Shown here piece after piece: positions 26,190-35,262 of a stretch of 64,000 nucleotides of DNA; position 1 is the stretch's first letter, and every line of letters starts with the position of its first letter. The position numbers and the translations under genes are program-made. Under the pieces are notes generated by a model, which ran no database searches, was not told where the DNA came from, and saw nothing but the letters and a program-made list of their open reading frames with translations. Source of the stretch: Solirubrobacter ginsenosidimutans. GTDB taxonomy: Bacteria; Actinomycetota; Thermoleophilia; Solirubrobacterales; Solirubrobacteraceae. Location: the NCBI RefSeq assembly GCF_027587205.1, contig NZ_JAPDOD010000015.1:1-64000 (forward strand), written 5' to 3'.

Positions 26190-27209
26190 TCAGGCGGAGA
26201 ATGCGGCCAAGCGCGCGGCCTCGGCCTCGACCTGCTTGCGGTGCTTCGCGCTCAAGTCCGCAAACGGCTCGATCGTCCCGTCCGGCCGCCACGCGCCCGC
26301 CACCGCGCCGTCGACCAGGAACGTCCCGACCGACTGCGGCATCTTGGTGTTGAAGATCCGCGGCCGGTGGGCCTCGGGCAGGATCAGCGCGCGCCGCGCA
26401 TGGACGAGCAGGCAGGCGTCCCACGTGCCGAGGAAGCGCACCGGGGCGGACGTGTCGGCGTCCGGGAGCGGGAGGTCCGGCAGGTCGAGCAGCTCGGTGC
26501 CGTCCTCGGCCGCGAAGCGGCGGAGCTCCAAGCGCCCCAGCGCCGGCTCGACGTCCTTCGCGGTCATCCCGGCCCAGTTGGCGATCTCCGCCTTCGCCGC
26601 TGGCCCGAACCCGGTCAGGTACCGCGTGACGAGGTGGTCGAGCGCTGCCTCGGGATCGATCGGCGGCCTCGGGACCCACTCCTCAGCAAGCCCGTAGAGG
26701 TCCGCGCGGCGGCGCTCCCACGTGCCCGACGGCGGCACCCGCACCATGTCCACCCACAGCCCGATCCCATGCGCGACCGGCTTGCCCAGCAGCTCGTCGA
26801 TCGCTTTCTTGCGCAGCGGGCCTTCCCGCAACGCGGCGCGCAGCGTCTCCGCCGCCGCCTCCATCTCAACGTCGCTCGGCCCCTTGGTCGCGCGCGACCA
26901 CCACGTGCGGCGGGCGGCGCGGACCGGGAGGGTCAGCGGCCAGTAGTCCGCGCGCGAGCACAGATGGATCGTCACCCGCATGAGCGTGGCCTGGACCACC
27001 TCGCGCTCCTGGAGCGCCCGCGTCAGCGAGTCCCGCTCGAAGCCGGCGAGGCGCGACCACAGCCCGACGTACATCGACGGCGCATATTGCGCCTGCAGCG
27101 TGCCCATCGCGTCGAGCATCTCGGGGATCGAGCGCTCGGTGCGCTCGAGCAGCCCCTGGCGCGCGAGCAGGGCGCGATTGAGCTCGCGGGCTTTCAGCGT
27201 GGGGGGCAT
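26190..27209 (-). CDS. AlkZ-like winged-helix protein (HTH_42), QAQ motif
   Basis: A 339-residue HTH_42 protein made of tandem winged-helix units and a C-terminal beta domain. Q39-A40-Q41 (GTLQAQYAPS) matches the Q-x-Q catalytic motif of the AlkZ branch of DNA glycosylases, which unhook bulky alkyl adducts and interstrand crosslinks. A YcaQ-type enzyme would have Q-x-D. The ATG at 27209 is chosen because the N-terminus then matches the family and leaves room for the divergent PEBP gene. It may be a repair or self-resistance enzyme, but no biosynthetic cluster is next to it. A paralogue lies at 30919-31935. Confidence 0.75.
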   Translation of the reverse strand: MPPTLKARELNRALLARQGLLERTERSIPEMLDAMGTLQAQYAPSMYVGLWSRLAGFERDSLTRALQEREVVQATLMRVTIHLCSRADYWPLTLPVRAARRTWWSRATKGPSDVEMEAAAETLRAALREGPLRKKAIDELLGKPVAHGIGLWVDMVRVPPSGTWERRRADLYGLAEEWVPRPPIDPEAALDHLVTRYLTGFGPAAKAEIANWAGMTAKDVEPALGRLELRRFAAEDGTELLDLPDLPLPDADTSAPVRFLGTWDACLLVHARRALILPEAHRPRIFNTKMPQSVGTFLVDGAVAGAWRPDGTIEPFADLSAKHRKQVEAEAARLAAFSA

Positions 27210-27214
27210 CCGGG

Positions 27215-27220
27215 TAGCTT
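27215..27220 (+). promoter_or_regulatory. -10 element of PEBP gene (leaderless)
   Basis: TAGCTT, 8 nt before the ATG at 27229, in the 19-bp gap between divergent start codons. No Shine-Dalgarno. Confidence 0.4.
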
Positions 27221-27228
27221 CCCCGACC

Positions 27229-27768
27229 ATGGCACTCGAACGTCCGCAGGCACCGGATCCGTACGACCACCTGCCGTCCAAGCCCGAGTTCACGCTCGAG
27301 AGCGACGAGGTCACCGACGGCGAGTTGATGGACAAGAGCTTCATCGCGCCGATGGCGGGGGGTGAGAGCGACCATTCGCCGCAGTTGCGCTGGTCGGGCT
27401 TCCCGGAGGAGACGAAGGGCTTCGCGGTCACCTGCTTCGACCCTGATGCCCCGACGCACAGCGGGTTCTGGCACTGGGTCCTGATCAACCTGCCCGCCTC
27501 GACCACGGAGCTCGCGAGCGGCGCCGGCAGCGGCGGGGAGCTGCCCGCGGGCGCCTTCCACGTGCGCAACGACTTTGGCGAGAGGGCGTGGGGCGGGGCG
27601 GCTCCGCCCGAGGGCGACCCGCCGCACCGCTACGTGTTCGCCGTCCACGCGCTCGACGTGGAGACGCTGGAGGGCGTGACCGAGGACGCGACACCGGCGA
27701 TCGTCGGCTTCAACCTCGCGTTCCACACGCTCGCTCGCGGCGTGATGCGACCGCTCTTCGCCGCTTGA
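27229..27768 (+). CDS. YbhB/YbcL-type PEBP (Raf kinase inhibitor-like) protein
   Basis: A 179-residue phosphatidylethanolamine-binding-protein-like fold with the bacterial signatures FDPDAPTHSGFWHWVLINLP and DPPHRYVFAVHAL. It binds a small anionic ligand in homologues; the biological role is uncertain. It is cytosolic, without a signal peptide. The downstream multi-TM gene begins with a TTG overlapping its TGA stop, so the two are coupled. Confidence 0.87.
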   Translation: MALERPQAPDPYDHLPSKPEFTLESDEVTDGELMDKSFIAPMAGGESDHSPQLRWSGFPEETKGFAVTCFDPDAPTHSGFWHWVLINLPASTTELASGAGSGGELPAGAFHVRNDFGERAWGGAAPPEGDPPHRYVFAVHALDVETLEGVTEDATPAIVGFNLAFHTLARGVMRPLFAA

Positions 27769-29243
27769 TCACGCAGCGCGAGGCGTCTGGCGCAGGCCTC
27801 GCGCTGACCGTCTGGGGCCGGCGACGGCTGATCGCCGCCGCCGCGCTCGCCCTCGCCGCCCTGGCGTTGTTCGTCAGCGTCCCGGCGTACTCGGCGTTCG
27901 ACTCGATCTACTCGCTCGCGTGGGGCCAGGAGCTGCTGCACGGCCGGCTCCCGAGCTTCGACGCCTACCGCGCACCCACCCAGCACCCGCTCTGGGTCGC
28001 CATCACGACGGTGCTCGCGACGCTGGGCGAGGACGGCAGTCGCGCCGTCGTCGGCGTGTGCGTGGCCGCGTTCGTCGCGCTCGTGATCGGCGGCTTCCGC
28101 CTCGCCAACGCACTCTTCGGTGAGGTCGTCGGCTGGATCTTCGCGCTGCTGTTGCTGTCGCGGCTGGACTACGGGTTCCTGGCGGCGCGCGGGTACGTGG
28201 ACGTCCCGTTCCTCGCGCTCGTGGTGTGGGCGGCGGCGCTCGAGGCCGAGCGCCCGCGGCGTGGCGGCGCCGTCTGGCCGCTGCTCGCCTGCGCGGGTCT
28301 GCTGCGGCCCGAGGCGTGGCTGCTCAGCGGCGCTTACGCGCTTTATCTCCTGCTGGCCGACCGCCGGCTCCCGCGGCTCTCCGAGGTCTTTTGGGTGCTC
28401 GTGGCGCCGGTCGTCTGGACCGCCTCGGACTGGCTGGTGACGGGCGACCCGCTGTACTCGTCGAATTACACGACGCGCTCGGCGCTCTCGCTCGGCCGCC
28501 GCGTGCCGATCGAGCGGCTCCCCGAGCGCCTCGTGCACTTCATGAACGACCTGACCAAGCCGCCGGTGCTGATCGCGGGGGTGATCGGCATCGGCCTCGC
28601 GTTCGCGCTCGTCCGCCCGCGGGCGCGCCTGGCGTTGCCGAGCTTCCTGTTCGTCTTCGGCATCGCGACCTTCCTCGCGCTCTCGATCCGCGGGTTCGCG
28701 GTGATCAACCGCTACCTCGTCGTCTCAGCGCTCGCGCTGACGCTGTTCGCCGCGTTCACGCTCGGCGGGTGGTCGGTGCTGCGCACGCGGGCGCGCTGGA
28801 TCTGGGCGGCGGGCGCGGGGCTGGTGATCGTGCTCGGCGCCGGCTGGACGGTCTCGCGCTTCCACTTCGAGCACATCCGCTGGGAGTTGCACAGCCGGCA
28901 GGTCGTGCACGCCGACATGGTCCGCCTGCTCGCGGACCCGCGCGTCGTCGCCGGCCGCCGCTGCGGCCCCGTGACCGTCCCGAACCACAAGCTCGTCCCC
29001 GACGTCCGCTATCTGCTCGACGCGGGCGTGGACGACGTCCTCCCGCGCACCCGCCTGCCGCATGCCGGGCAGACGACGCGCGGCGTGGCGCTGTTCGTCA
29101 CCGGCGGACGCCGCTTCCTCGTCCACCCCGCCTACGGCCCGTTCGACCAGCTCGACGACGACCCGCTGATCCAGGTCCCCGGCCCGGACTTCCAGCTCGT
29201 CGCCCGCGGGACCTACCTCGCGGCGTACGTGAGCTGCGCCTGA
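27765..29243 (+). CDS. Multi-TM glycosyltransferase-like membrane protein (paralogue A)
   Basis: About 492 residues from TTG 27765 with ten or more hydrophobic segments. Just after the first TM is an acidic loop (DSIYSLAWGQELLHG), then an APTQHPLW motif, as in GT-C/PMT-like lipid-linked glycosyltransferases, where such an Asp is catalytic. RGYVDVPFLALVVWA and GLLRPEAWLLSG are shared almost exactly with the protein at 46252-47655. The ~130-residue C-terminal domain is extracytoplasmic and also shared (RCGPVTVPNHKLVPD). No database family can be asserted; likely transfers sugar to a surface acceptor. Confidence 0.7.
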   Translation: MITQREASGAGLALTVWGRRRLIAAAALALAALALFVSVPAYSAFDSIYSLAWGQELLHGRLPSFDAYRAPTQHPLWVAITTVLATLGEDGSRAVVGVCVAAFVALVIGGFRLANALFGEVVGWIFALLLLSRLDYGFLAARGYVDVPFLALVVWAAALEAERPRRGGAVWPLLACAGLLRPEAWLLSGAYALYLLLADRRLPRLSEVFWVLVAPVVWTASDWLVTGDPLYSSNYTTRSALSLGRRVPIERLPERLVHFMNDLTKPPVLIAGVIGIGLAFALVRPRARLALPSFLFVFGIATFLALSIRGFAVINRYLVVSALALTLFAAFTLGGWSVLRTRARWIWAAGAGLVIVLGAGWTVSRFHFEHIRWELHSRQVVHADMVRLLADPRVVAGRRCGPVTVPNHKLVPDVRYLLDAGVDDVLPRTRLPHAGQTTRGVALFVTGGRRFLVHPAYGPFDQLDDDPLIQVPGPDFQLVARGTYLAAYVSCA

Positions 29244-30307
29244 CGCACCCGCCGCCGGGCGGGCGCCTCGACCAGCCGCCAGGACGCGTAGCCGGCGGCG
29301 AGCGAGCCCGCGACCCCGGCGAGCAGCAGCACCACGAAGTCCCGGTTCGTCCCCCGCCCGAACCCCAGCGTGTTCAGGCAGAAGAGCATGACCATGAAGT
29401 GGAAGAGGAAGACGCCGAACGAGACCTTCCCGAGCCAGCGCGCGACCGGGTTGTCGGCCCACTTCACGTTCGCCCCGGCGGCCGTCAGGACCAGCGCGCC
29501 GAACGCGGCGGGGGTCGCGACGGCCAGCCAGAGCGACTGGCGCGCACCGAGCCGCGCGGCGTCGGCCGTGGCGGCGCCCGAGGCCCACAGCACGGCCAGC
29601 GCCGCCGCCAGCGCGACCACGGCCATCCAGCCGCGGATCGTGACGCCGCGCGCGTAGAGCCACGCACCCGCCATCCCCGCCGCGAAGTCGGCCGCGTACA
29701 TCGGCGGGAGCGAAAGCAGACGGTCCGCGGTGGACGTGTCGGCGAGGTGCAGCGCCAGCGCCCGGAGCACGACGGTGCCCGCGACCGCCGCGACGAGCCA
29801 CAGCAGCGGCCGCTTCAGGAAGGCGATGACCACGAACGGCAGCGCCACATAGAACGCGACCTCGACCGACAGCGTCCACAGCGGCGGGTCCACGCGGAAG
29901 CCGAGCGTGCCGTCGTAGCCGGGGATCAGGCGCGCCTCGACCTGCAGGAAGCTGAGGTGGGCGAGCAGCCCGTCGACGGTCGGCGGGCGCCGGTCCGCCG
30001 CCGGGCCGGCGAGCGGGTGAAAGAGGATCAGGGCGGTCGCCAGCGCGACGTAGTAGGCCGGGACGATCCGGGCGGCGCGCCGGATCGCGTAGTCCCGCCA
30101 GGCGCCGAACTCGCCGCTCCGCGCCGCGGGGAGCGTGAGCACGAACGCGCTCAGGACGAAGAACAGGTCGACGGCGAGGAACCCGCCTGAGAGCACTGCG
30201 CGTCCCCCGCCGAGCAGCGGGCCGCCGGTCAGCACCCACGCGTGGTAGACGACCATCAGGAGGGCCGCGTACCCGCGCAGCCCTTCAAGGGCGCCGACGA
30301 ACCTCAC
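29213..30307 (-). CDS. OafA/YrhL-type acyltransferase 3
   Basis: A 364-residue membrane O-acyltransferase. The N-terminal motif LEGLRGYAALLMVVYHAW includes the conserved His of the AT3 family. About ten TM segments follow (for example VAFYVALPFVVIAFL and WLVAAVAGTVVLRALAL). It transfers acetyl or similar groups from the cytoplasm to surface glycans. Its start overlaps the end of the kinase-like gene by 4 bp, and its 3' end overlaps the convergent paralogue A gene by 31 bp. Confidence 0.88.
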   Translation of the reverse strand: MRFVGALEGLRGYAALLMVVYHAWVLTGGPLLGGGRAVLSGGFLAVDLFFVLSAFVLTLPAARSGEFGAWRDYAIRRAARIVPAYYVALATALILFHPLAGPAADRRPPTVDGLLAHLSFLQVEARLIPGYDGTLGFRVDPPLWTLSVEVAFYVALPFVVIAFLKRPLLWLVAAVAGTVVLRALALHLADTSTADRLLSLPPMYAADFAAGMAGAWLYARGVTIRGWMAVVALAAALAVLWASGAATADAARLGARQSLWLAVATPAAFGALVLTAAGANVKWADNPVARWLGKVSFGVFLFHFMVMLFCLNTLGFGRGTNRDFVVLLLAGVAGSLAAGYASWRLVEAPARRRVRQAQLTYAAR

Positions 30308-30846
30308 CGCGCCGCGGCGGCGATGATGTCGACGACGGTCTCGTTCGAGAGCGCGGTCGAGTCGATCACGAGGTGGTAGAGCGCCGGGTCGCGGGAGTCG
30401 CAGCCGTAGAAGTGGCGCACGTAGGCCTCCCTCGCCCGGTCCCCGCTCTTGCGTAGCCGCGTCGCGTCCTCCGCCCCCAGAGCCTCCAGCCGCATCGCGT
30501 TCGCCTCACGCCGCTCGGGAGGGCCGTCGAGCCGGACGTGCAGCGCGTCGGGATGATCGCGCAGGATCACCGCGCCGGCGCGCCCGAGGATCACGGCGCC
30601 GCCCTCGGTGTGCTCCCGGATCAGCCGCTCGGTCTCGCGCCGGTAGTCCTCGCCCGCGACATAGCCCGCCTGGACCATCGCGCCCGCCAGCTCCGGCAGC
30701 AGCGCGAACGTCGACACGAGCCGGCCGATCGCGTCGCCGAGCGACTCGTCGTGGGCGAGCGCCTCGTCGAGCGGGACCTGCAGCCGATCCGCGACCCGCG
30801 TCGGAATCGCGCGGTCGAGGAACTCGACCCCGAGGCGCTTGGCCAC
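30304..30846 (-). CDS. Cytidylate kinase-like P-loop protein, start codon uncertain
   Basis: From GTG 30846 the product is 180 residues (MAKRLGVEFLDRAIPTRVAD ... GGAVILGRAGAVIL ... VRLDGPPERR). However, the same frame continues upstream to 30918 and encodes VTISASYGAGGSQIGPA, the P-loop start of the cytidylate kinase-like family. No ATG, GTG or TTG occurs between that region and the in-frame TAA at 30919-30921, which is the stop of the preceding gene. The true start is therefore probably a rare codon (ATT or CTC region) or there is a sequence error. The GTG product alone would lack the ATP-binding loop. It is coupled to the acyltransferase gene. Confidence 0.7.
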   Translation of the reverse strand: MAKRLGVEFLDRAIPTRVADRLQVPLDEALAHDESLGDAIGRLVSTFALLPELAGAMVQAGYVAGEDYRRETERLIREHTEGGAVILGRAGAVILRDHPDALHVRLDGPPERREANAMRLEALGAEDATRLRKSGDRAREAYVRHFYGCDSRDPALYHLVIDSTALSNETVVDIIAAAAR

Positions 30847-30918
30847 TGCGGGGCCGATCTGGCTCCCGCCGGCCCCATAGGACGCGGAAATGGTGACGAG
30901 CGGCGGCGTGCGCGGAGG

Positions 30919-31935
30919 TTAGCTGTGCCAGATGACAGTGGGCGTTCCGGGGAGGCGGGCGGCTTCCGCCTCGGCGGCGTCGCGGTCGACGGCGGCGAAC
31001 GGCTCGATCGTCACCGTGTCCCCGTCGCGGGCCCACACGCCCGCCATCACGCCGTCCACCAGCAGGACGGGAGAGAACCAGCCGCCGGGCCGGTAGATGC
31101 GCTCGGGTGCCGGCGTCGCGCGGTCATCGCGCGGCGCGGCGACGACGTACTGGTCGAACGCGGGCAGCAATCTGACCACGCCTTCCGGCTCGGCCGCCTC
31201 GCAGGCGGCGACGTCGGCGCCGAGCATCCACCCGAACGCGGTCTCGGTCACCTCGGCGCCGAGCGCCTTGATCCAGCGGCCGGGCGCGGCGGGTGACGGC
31301 GCGCCGAACCACTTCGCGAAGTCCTCGCGCGTGGCCGGGCCGTAGCGCGTGAGGAAGCGACGGGCGAGCTCCTTCGTCGCCGCCTCGACCGGCATCCGCT
31401 CGAACGGCTTTGGGAGCGCGAACCGCACGTTCTGGCCGGCGGACTCGGCGAAGATCAGGTCGCCGCGGAACGCGACCGGCTTGAGCAGGTCGCCGTACCC
31501 GCGGCTCAGGCCGGCGTGGACGCGGTCGCTGAGCTCGTCGCGGGTGAGCGGGCCGGCGCGCAGCGCGTTCGGGACGTCGACCAGGATCGACTGCGCCTCC
31601 TCAGCCGTGAGCTCGAAGTGCCTGAGCCACGCGTTCTGCTCGTACCGGGGCTTCAATCCGCCCTGCGCGCCCACATAGAGCGGCAGCTCGTCGGTGCGCA
31701 GCAGGTGCAGCGTGCCGCGCATCGCCCAGGTCTTGACGAGGCGCTGCGGGTCCTTCCAGAGCAGATCCTCGACGTCCGGCGGCTCCTGCACCCGCGCCCA
31801 CAACGTCAGCTGGGCGGAGGACAGCACCTGGGCGTGCAGGCCGCAGATGTCGGAGATGACCTGCAGCGGGTCGGTGGAGCGGCGGGCGAGATGCTGGCGG
31901 GCGACCCGCCAGGCGAGGACCGACTCCCAGCGCAC
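30919..31935 (-). CDS. AlkZ-like winged-helix protein (HTH_42), HAQ variant
   Basis: A 338-residue HTH_42 family protein, paralogous to 26190-27209. The catalytic-motif position reads H34-A35-Q36 (CGLHAQVLSS) instead of Q-x-Q or Q-x-D. RFLTRYGPATREDFAKWFGA matches the second winged-helix domain, and LLVDGVMAGVWARDGDTVTIEPF is the conserved C-terminal strand region. It could be a glycosylase with altered specificity or a non-catalytic DNA-binding protein. It starts 3 bp after pyrD ends, in one transcription unit. Confidence 0.75.
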   Translation of the reverse strand: MRWESVLAWRVARQHLARRSTDPLQVISDICGLHAQVLSSAQLTLWARVQEPPDVEDLLWKDPQRLVKTWAMRGTLHLLRTDELPLYVGAQGGLKPRYEQNAWLRHFELTAEEAQSILVDVPNALRAGPLTRDELSDRVHAGLSRGYGDLLKPVAFRGDLIFAESAGQNVRFALPKPFERMPVEAATKELARRFLTRYGPATREDFAKWFGAPSPAAPGRWIKALGAEVTETAFGWMLGADVAACEAAEPEGVVRLLPAFDQYVVAAPRDDRATPAPERIYRPGGWFSPVLLVDGVMAGVWARDGDTVTIEPFAAVDRDAAEAEAARLPGTPTVIWHS

Positions 31936-31938
31936 CGG

Positions 31939-33036
31939 CTAGGCGGCGATCGAGGCCTCGAGGCGGTGCTCGGCTCCCACCAGCGCCTGGATCGAGGTCG
32001 CACCGGCGGTGTGGGCGCGGCGGGCGAGCTCGTCGTTGAGGCGCTTGGGCCAGAGCGGGCCGCCGTAGACGAACCCCGTGTAGCCCTGGACGAGCGTCGC
32101 GCCGGCGAGGATGCGATCCCACGCGTCCTGGGCCGTCTCGATCCCGCCGACGGACACGAGCGGCAGCTCGTCGCCGACGCGGGCGTACAGGCGCCGCAGC
32201 ACCTCCAGCGAGCGGGCCTTCAGCGGCGCGCCGGACACGCCGCCGGGCAGTCCGGGGTCGGTGGTGAGGCCGTCGCGTGAGATCGTCGTATTGGTGGCGA
32301 TCAGCCCGCCGACCTTGCGGGCGACGGCGAAGTCCGCGACCGCGTCGAGCTCGTCGTCGCCGAGGTCGGGCGCGATCTTGATCAGCACGGGCTTGGAGAG
32401 GTGCAGGGCGGCGAGCTCGGCCTCGACGGCGTCCAGGAGCTCACCGAGATGCTCGACGGTCTGCAGCTCGCGCAGACCCGGGGTGTTGGGCGAGCTGACG
32501 TTGAGGACGATGAAGTCGGCGAGCGGGGCGAGTTGGGAGACCGTCGCCCGGTAGTCGGCGGCGGCCTCGTCGAGCGGCGCGACCTTGGACTTGCCGACGT
32601 TGACGGCGACGATCCCCCGCGGGCCGCGGCGGGCGAGGTGCTGGGCGGCGAGTTTGGCGCCCGGATTCGGGAAGCCCATCGCGTTGAGCAGGCCGCGGTC
32701 CTCAATCAGCCGGTGCACGCGCGGGCGCGGGTTGCCTTGCTGCGGGACCGCCGTGATCGTCCCGATCTCGACGAACCCGAAGCCGAGCGCATTGAGACCC
32801 TCGAACGCCGTGACCTCCTTGTCCATGCCGGCGGGCACGCCCAGCGGGCTCGCGAAGGACAACCCGAACGCCTGGACGCGGAGCACCGGGTCGCGCGGCG
32901 CGAGCGCGCGGCGCATGAGCCCGAGGACCGGCGGGAATCTCGCGGTGAAGGCCAGCGCGGACATTCCGAGGCGATGCGCCGATTCCGCGTCCAGCCGCCG
33001 GAGCAGGTGCTTGAAGAGGAGCTCGTACGGGCGCAC
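31939..33036 (-). CDS. pyrD: Dihydroorotate dehydrogenase (quinone), class 2
   Basis: A 365-residue FMN enzyme that oxidises dihydroorotate to orotate in pyrimidine synthesis with quinone as acceptor. The N-terminal membrane-associating helices ([18 protein letters not shown]...) and catalytic Ser in [11 protein letters not shown] mark class 2; [18 protein letters not shown] and [17 protein letters not shown] are FMN/substrate motifs. The GTG at 33036 has TACGCT 8 nt upstream and no Shine-Dalgarno, so is probably leaderless. It leads the operon pyrD, AlkZ-like, kinase-like, acyltransferase. Confidence 0.95.
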   Translation of the reverse strand: MRPYELLFKHLLRRLDAESAHRLGMSALAFTARFPPVLGLMRRALAPRDPVLRVQAFGLSFASPLGVPAGMDKEVTAFEGLNALGFGFVEIGTITAVPQQGNPRPRVHRLIEDRGLLNAMGFPNPGAKLAAQHLARRGPRGIVAVNVGKSKVAPLDEAAADYRATVSQLAPLADFIVLNVSSPNTPGLRELQTVEHLGELLDAVEAELAALHLSKPVLIKIAPDLGDDELDAVADFAVARKVGGLIATNTTISRDGLTTDPGLPGGVSGAPLKARSLEVLRRLYARVGDELPLVSVGGIETAQDAWDRILAGATLVQGYTGFVYGGPLWPKRLNDELARRAHTAGATSIQALVGAEHRLEASIAA

Positions 33037-33044
33037 GCAAGGTC

Positions 33045-33050
33045 AGCGTA
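33045..33050 (-). promoter_or_regulatory. -10 element of pyrD
   Basis: TACGCT on the minus strand, 8 nt before the GTG at 33036; TANNNT form in the 39-bp divergent gap. Confidence 0.4.
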
Positions 33051-33075
33051 TCGGCACGCTGCCACCCTAAGTGCG

Positions 33076-34377
33076 GTGCTCCGCCTCCGCGTCGCGCTGG
33101 TCGCCGCCGTTCTCGCCGCCTGCGTGGTCATCGCGCTGGTCCTGCGCCCGACCACCAAGGGAGACGAGAACGTCCCCGTCATCCCGACCCCTCCCGGCGC
33201 CAAGAACGGGCGGGCGGTGTCGGACCCGTTCGCGTGGACTCAGAACCGCTCGGCCGACCTTTCCGCGCGCGCCGCCGCGGGGACCGCGCACCTGCTCTAC
33301 ACCCGCTCTCCCAACGGCGCGGCGGTGACCGCGGAGCGCGTCGCGCGCTACCGCAAGCCGATCGAGCGCGCCGCCAAGGCCGCGGGCGTGGACCCGAACC
33401 GGCTCGAGGCGCTCGTGTTCCTGGAGAGCGCCGGGCGGCCCGAAGCGCAGGCGCCGGGCGGCGTGCAGAGCGCCGCGGGGCTGACGCAGATCCTCGCCGA
33501 GACCGCGACGGGCCTGCTCGGAATGAAGGTCGACACGGTGAAGAGCGCGAGCTACACGCGGCGGTTCAACCAGGCGCTGCGCGACGGGAACTTGCCGCGA
33601 GCGGCGGCCTTGAACCGCGCGCGGCGGCGGGTCGACGATCGCTTCGATCCCGCGAAGGCTTTGGCCGGGACGGCGCGCTACCTGAAGATCGCGCGGGAGC
33701 GGTTCGGGCGCCAGGACCTCGCGTTCGTCTCCTACCACATGGGGATCGGGAACCTCGAGAACGTCCTGAAGGCGTTCGGCGGCGGCCGCCGCTCGTACGC
33801 CGAGCTGTACTTCGACTCGACGCCGTTGCGCCACGCGAAGGCGTACGCGAAGCTGGCGAGCTTCGGGGACGATTCCTCCAACTACTACTGGAAGCTCTCC
33901 GCCGCGATGCAGATCATGCACCTCGCCCGCACCGACAAGGACCGCCTCGTCCGGACCGCGCAGCTGCAGACGGCCGACGACAGCGCCCGCACGCTCCTGC
34001 TCGACGGTGCACCACAGGGCGATCTGCGCTCGCTGCCCAACGTCACCGCCGACACATCGCTGGCCGCCGCGCCCGGCGTGAAGCTGCGACCGGAGGCGCT
34101 CGGCGCCGCGCTCTACGCCGCGGCGCAGGTGCGCGAGATCTCCAAGGCGCCGACGCTCCGCGTGACCGGCGCCGACGACGGCGGCTGGACCTTCCGCGTC
34201 TCGCGCACGTACTCGTCGCCGGAGCAGGCGCAGGCCTTCCAGTTCGCGCTCGACCGCCTCCAGGTCCTCAACGTGATCGCGTGGTCGCGCGCGGCCAGCT
34301 CGATCTCCATCACCGCCTCCCGCGACGCGAAGGTGCTCGAACCGCTGCTCGACCGACTCGGAGGCAAAGCCAAGTGA
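33076..34377 (+). CDS. Secreted or membrane-anchored lytic transglycosylase
   Basis: About 433 residues from GTG 33076. An N-terminal signal anchor (LRLRVALVAAVLAACVVIALVL) is followed by an SLT-type domain with catalytic Glu in EALVFLESAGRPEAQ, AAGLTQILAETA and the SYHMGIGNLENVL helix. The ~130-residue C-terminal region is not recognised. It should cleave peptidoglycan between MurNAc and GlcNAc. The frame is open far upstream, but coding features start here, after the divergent pyrD start. It overlaps the next gene by GTGA. Confidence 0.82.
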   Translation: MLRLRVALVAAVLAACVVIALVLRPTTKGDENVPVIPTPPGAKNGRAVSDPFAWTQNRSADLSARAAAGTAHLLYTRSPNGAAVTAERVARYRKPIERAAKAAGVDPNRLEALVFLESAGRPEAQAPGGVQSAAGLTQILAETATGLLGMKVDTVKSASYTRRFNQALRDGNLPRAAALNRARRRVDDRFDPAKALAGTARYLKIARERFGRQDLAFVSYHMGIGNLENVLKAFGGGRRSYAELYFDSTPLRHAKAYAKLASFGDDSSNYYWKLSAAMQIMHLARTDKDRLVRTAQLQTADDSARTLLLDGAPQGDLRSLPNVTADTSLAAAPGVKLRPEALGAALYAAAQVREISKAPTLRVTGADDGGWTFRVSRTYSSPEQAQAFQFALDRLQVLNVIAWSRAASSISITASRDAKVLEPLLDRLGGKAK

Positions 34378-35252
34378 CCGACGCCATCCGGACCCCCGAC
34401 GTCCTGCTCGACGGGCTGGACGGCTTCGACTGGGCGCCGGCGTTCCGCTCGTGGGACGGCCTGCGGCTCGCCCACGTCGACCTCGGCGACGGCGCCCCCG
34501 TGGTGATGCTGCACGGCGAGCCCACGTGGAGCTACCTCTGGCGCAACGTCGCCCCGCCGGTCGTCGCCGCCGGGCACCGCGTGATCCTCCCGGACCTGGT
34601 GGGCTTCGGCCGCTCGGACAAGCCGATCGACGAGCGCTGGTACTCCTACGACCGCCACACCGCGGCCATCGGCGCGCTCCTCGAGCACCTCGACCTGCGC
34701 GACGCCACGTTCGTCCTGCACGACTGGGGCGGCCCGATCGGCCTCCGGCTCGCGGTCGAGCACCGCGCGCGGGTCTCCCGCCTCGTGCTGATGGACACCG
34801 GCATCTTCACCGGCCAGCACGGGATGAGCGACGCCTGGCACCGCTTCGCGGACTTCGTCGACCGCGTGGACGAGCTACCGGTGGGCCTGGTGGTGCGCCG
34901 CGGGTGCGCGGTCGACCCGGGCGACGAGGTCGCCGCCGCCTACGACGCGCCGTTTCCGTCGGAGGCGAGCAAGGCGGGTGCGCGGGCGTTCCCGGGGCTC
35001 GTGCCTTTGACGCCGGCCGATGTGGGTGCGACGACGGGCCACGAGGTCTTGACCGCTCTGCGGGACGATCAGCGGCCGACTTTGCTGCTCTGGGGTGCGG
35101 AGGACCGGCCGCTGCCTCTGTCGGCGGGTGAGCGGTTTGCCTCCGAGCTCGGTGTCCCGGCGCCGCGGGTGATCGCGGGTGCCGGACACTTCCTCCAGGA
35201 GGACCGGGGCGACGAGGTCGGCGCGATCATCGCTGACTGGCTGGTGGGCTGA
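34374..35252 (+). CDS. Haloalkane dehalogenase-like alpha/beta hydrolase
   Basis: About 292 residues. HGEPTWSYLWRN (48-58) carries the E/W dyad region of haloalkane dehalogenases of the DhlA type. Nucleophile D117 is followed by W118 (LHDWGGPIG), and acid/base residues lie in WGAEDRPL and AGAGHFLQED. An Asp nucleophile with Trp next to it supports dehalogenase rather than esterase chemistry, but epoxide-hydrolase-like relatives exist. It is translationally coupled to the lytic transglycosylase by GTGA, an odd functional pairing. Confidence 0.8.
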   Translation: MTDAIRTPDVLLDGLDGFDWAPAFRSWDGLRLAHVDLGDGAPVVMLHGEPTWSYLWRNVAPPVVAAGHRVILPDLVGFGRSDKPIDERWYSYDRHTAAIGALLEHLDLRDATFVLHDWGGPIGLRLAVEHRARVSRLVLMDTGIFTGQHGMSDAWHRFADFVDRVDELPVGLVVRRGCAVDPGDEVAAAYDAPFPSEASKAGARAFPGLVPLTPADVGATTGHEVLTALRDDQRPTLLLWGAEDRPLPLSAGERFASELGVPAPRVIAGAGHFLQEDRGDEVGAIIADWLVG

Positions 35253-35262
35253 AAGGCCGAAC

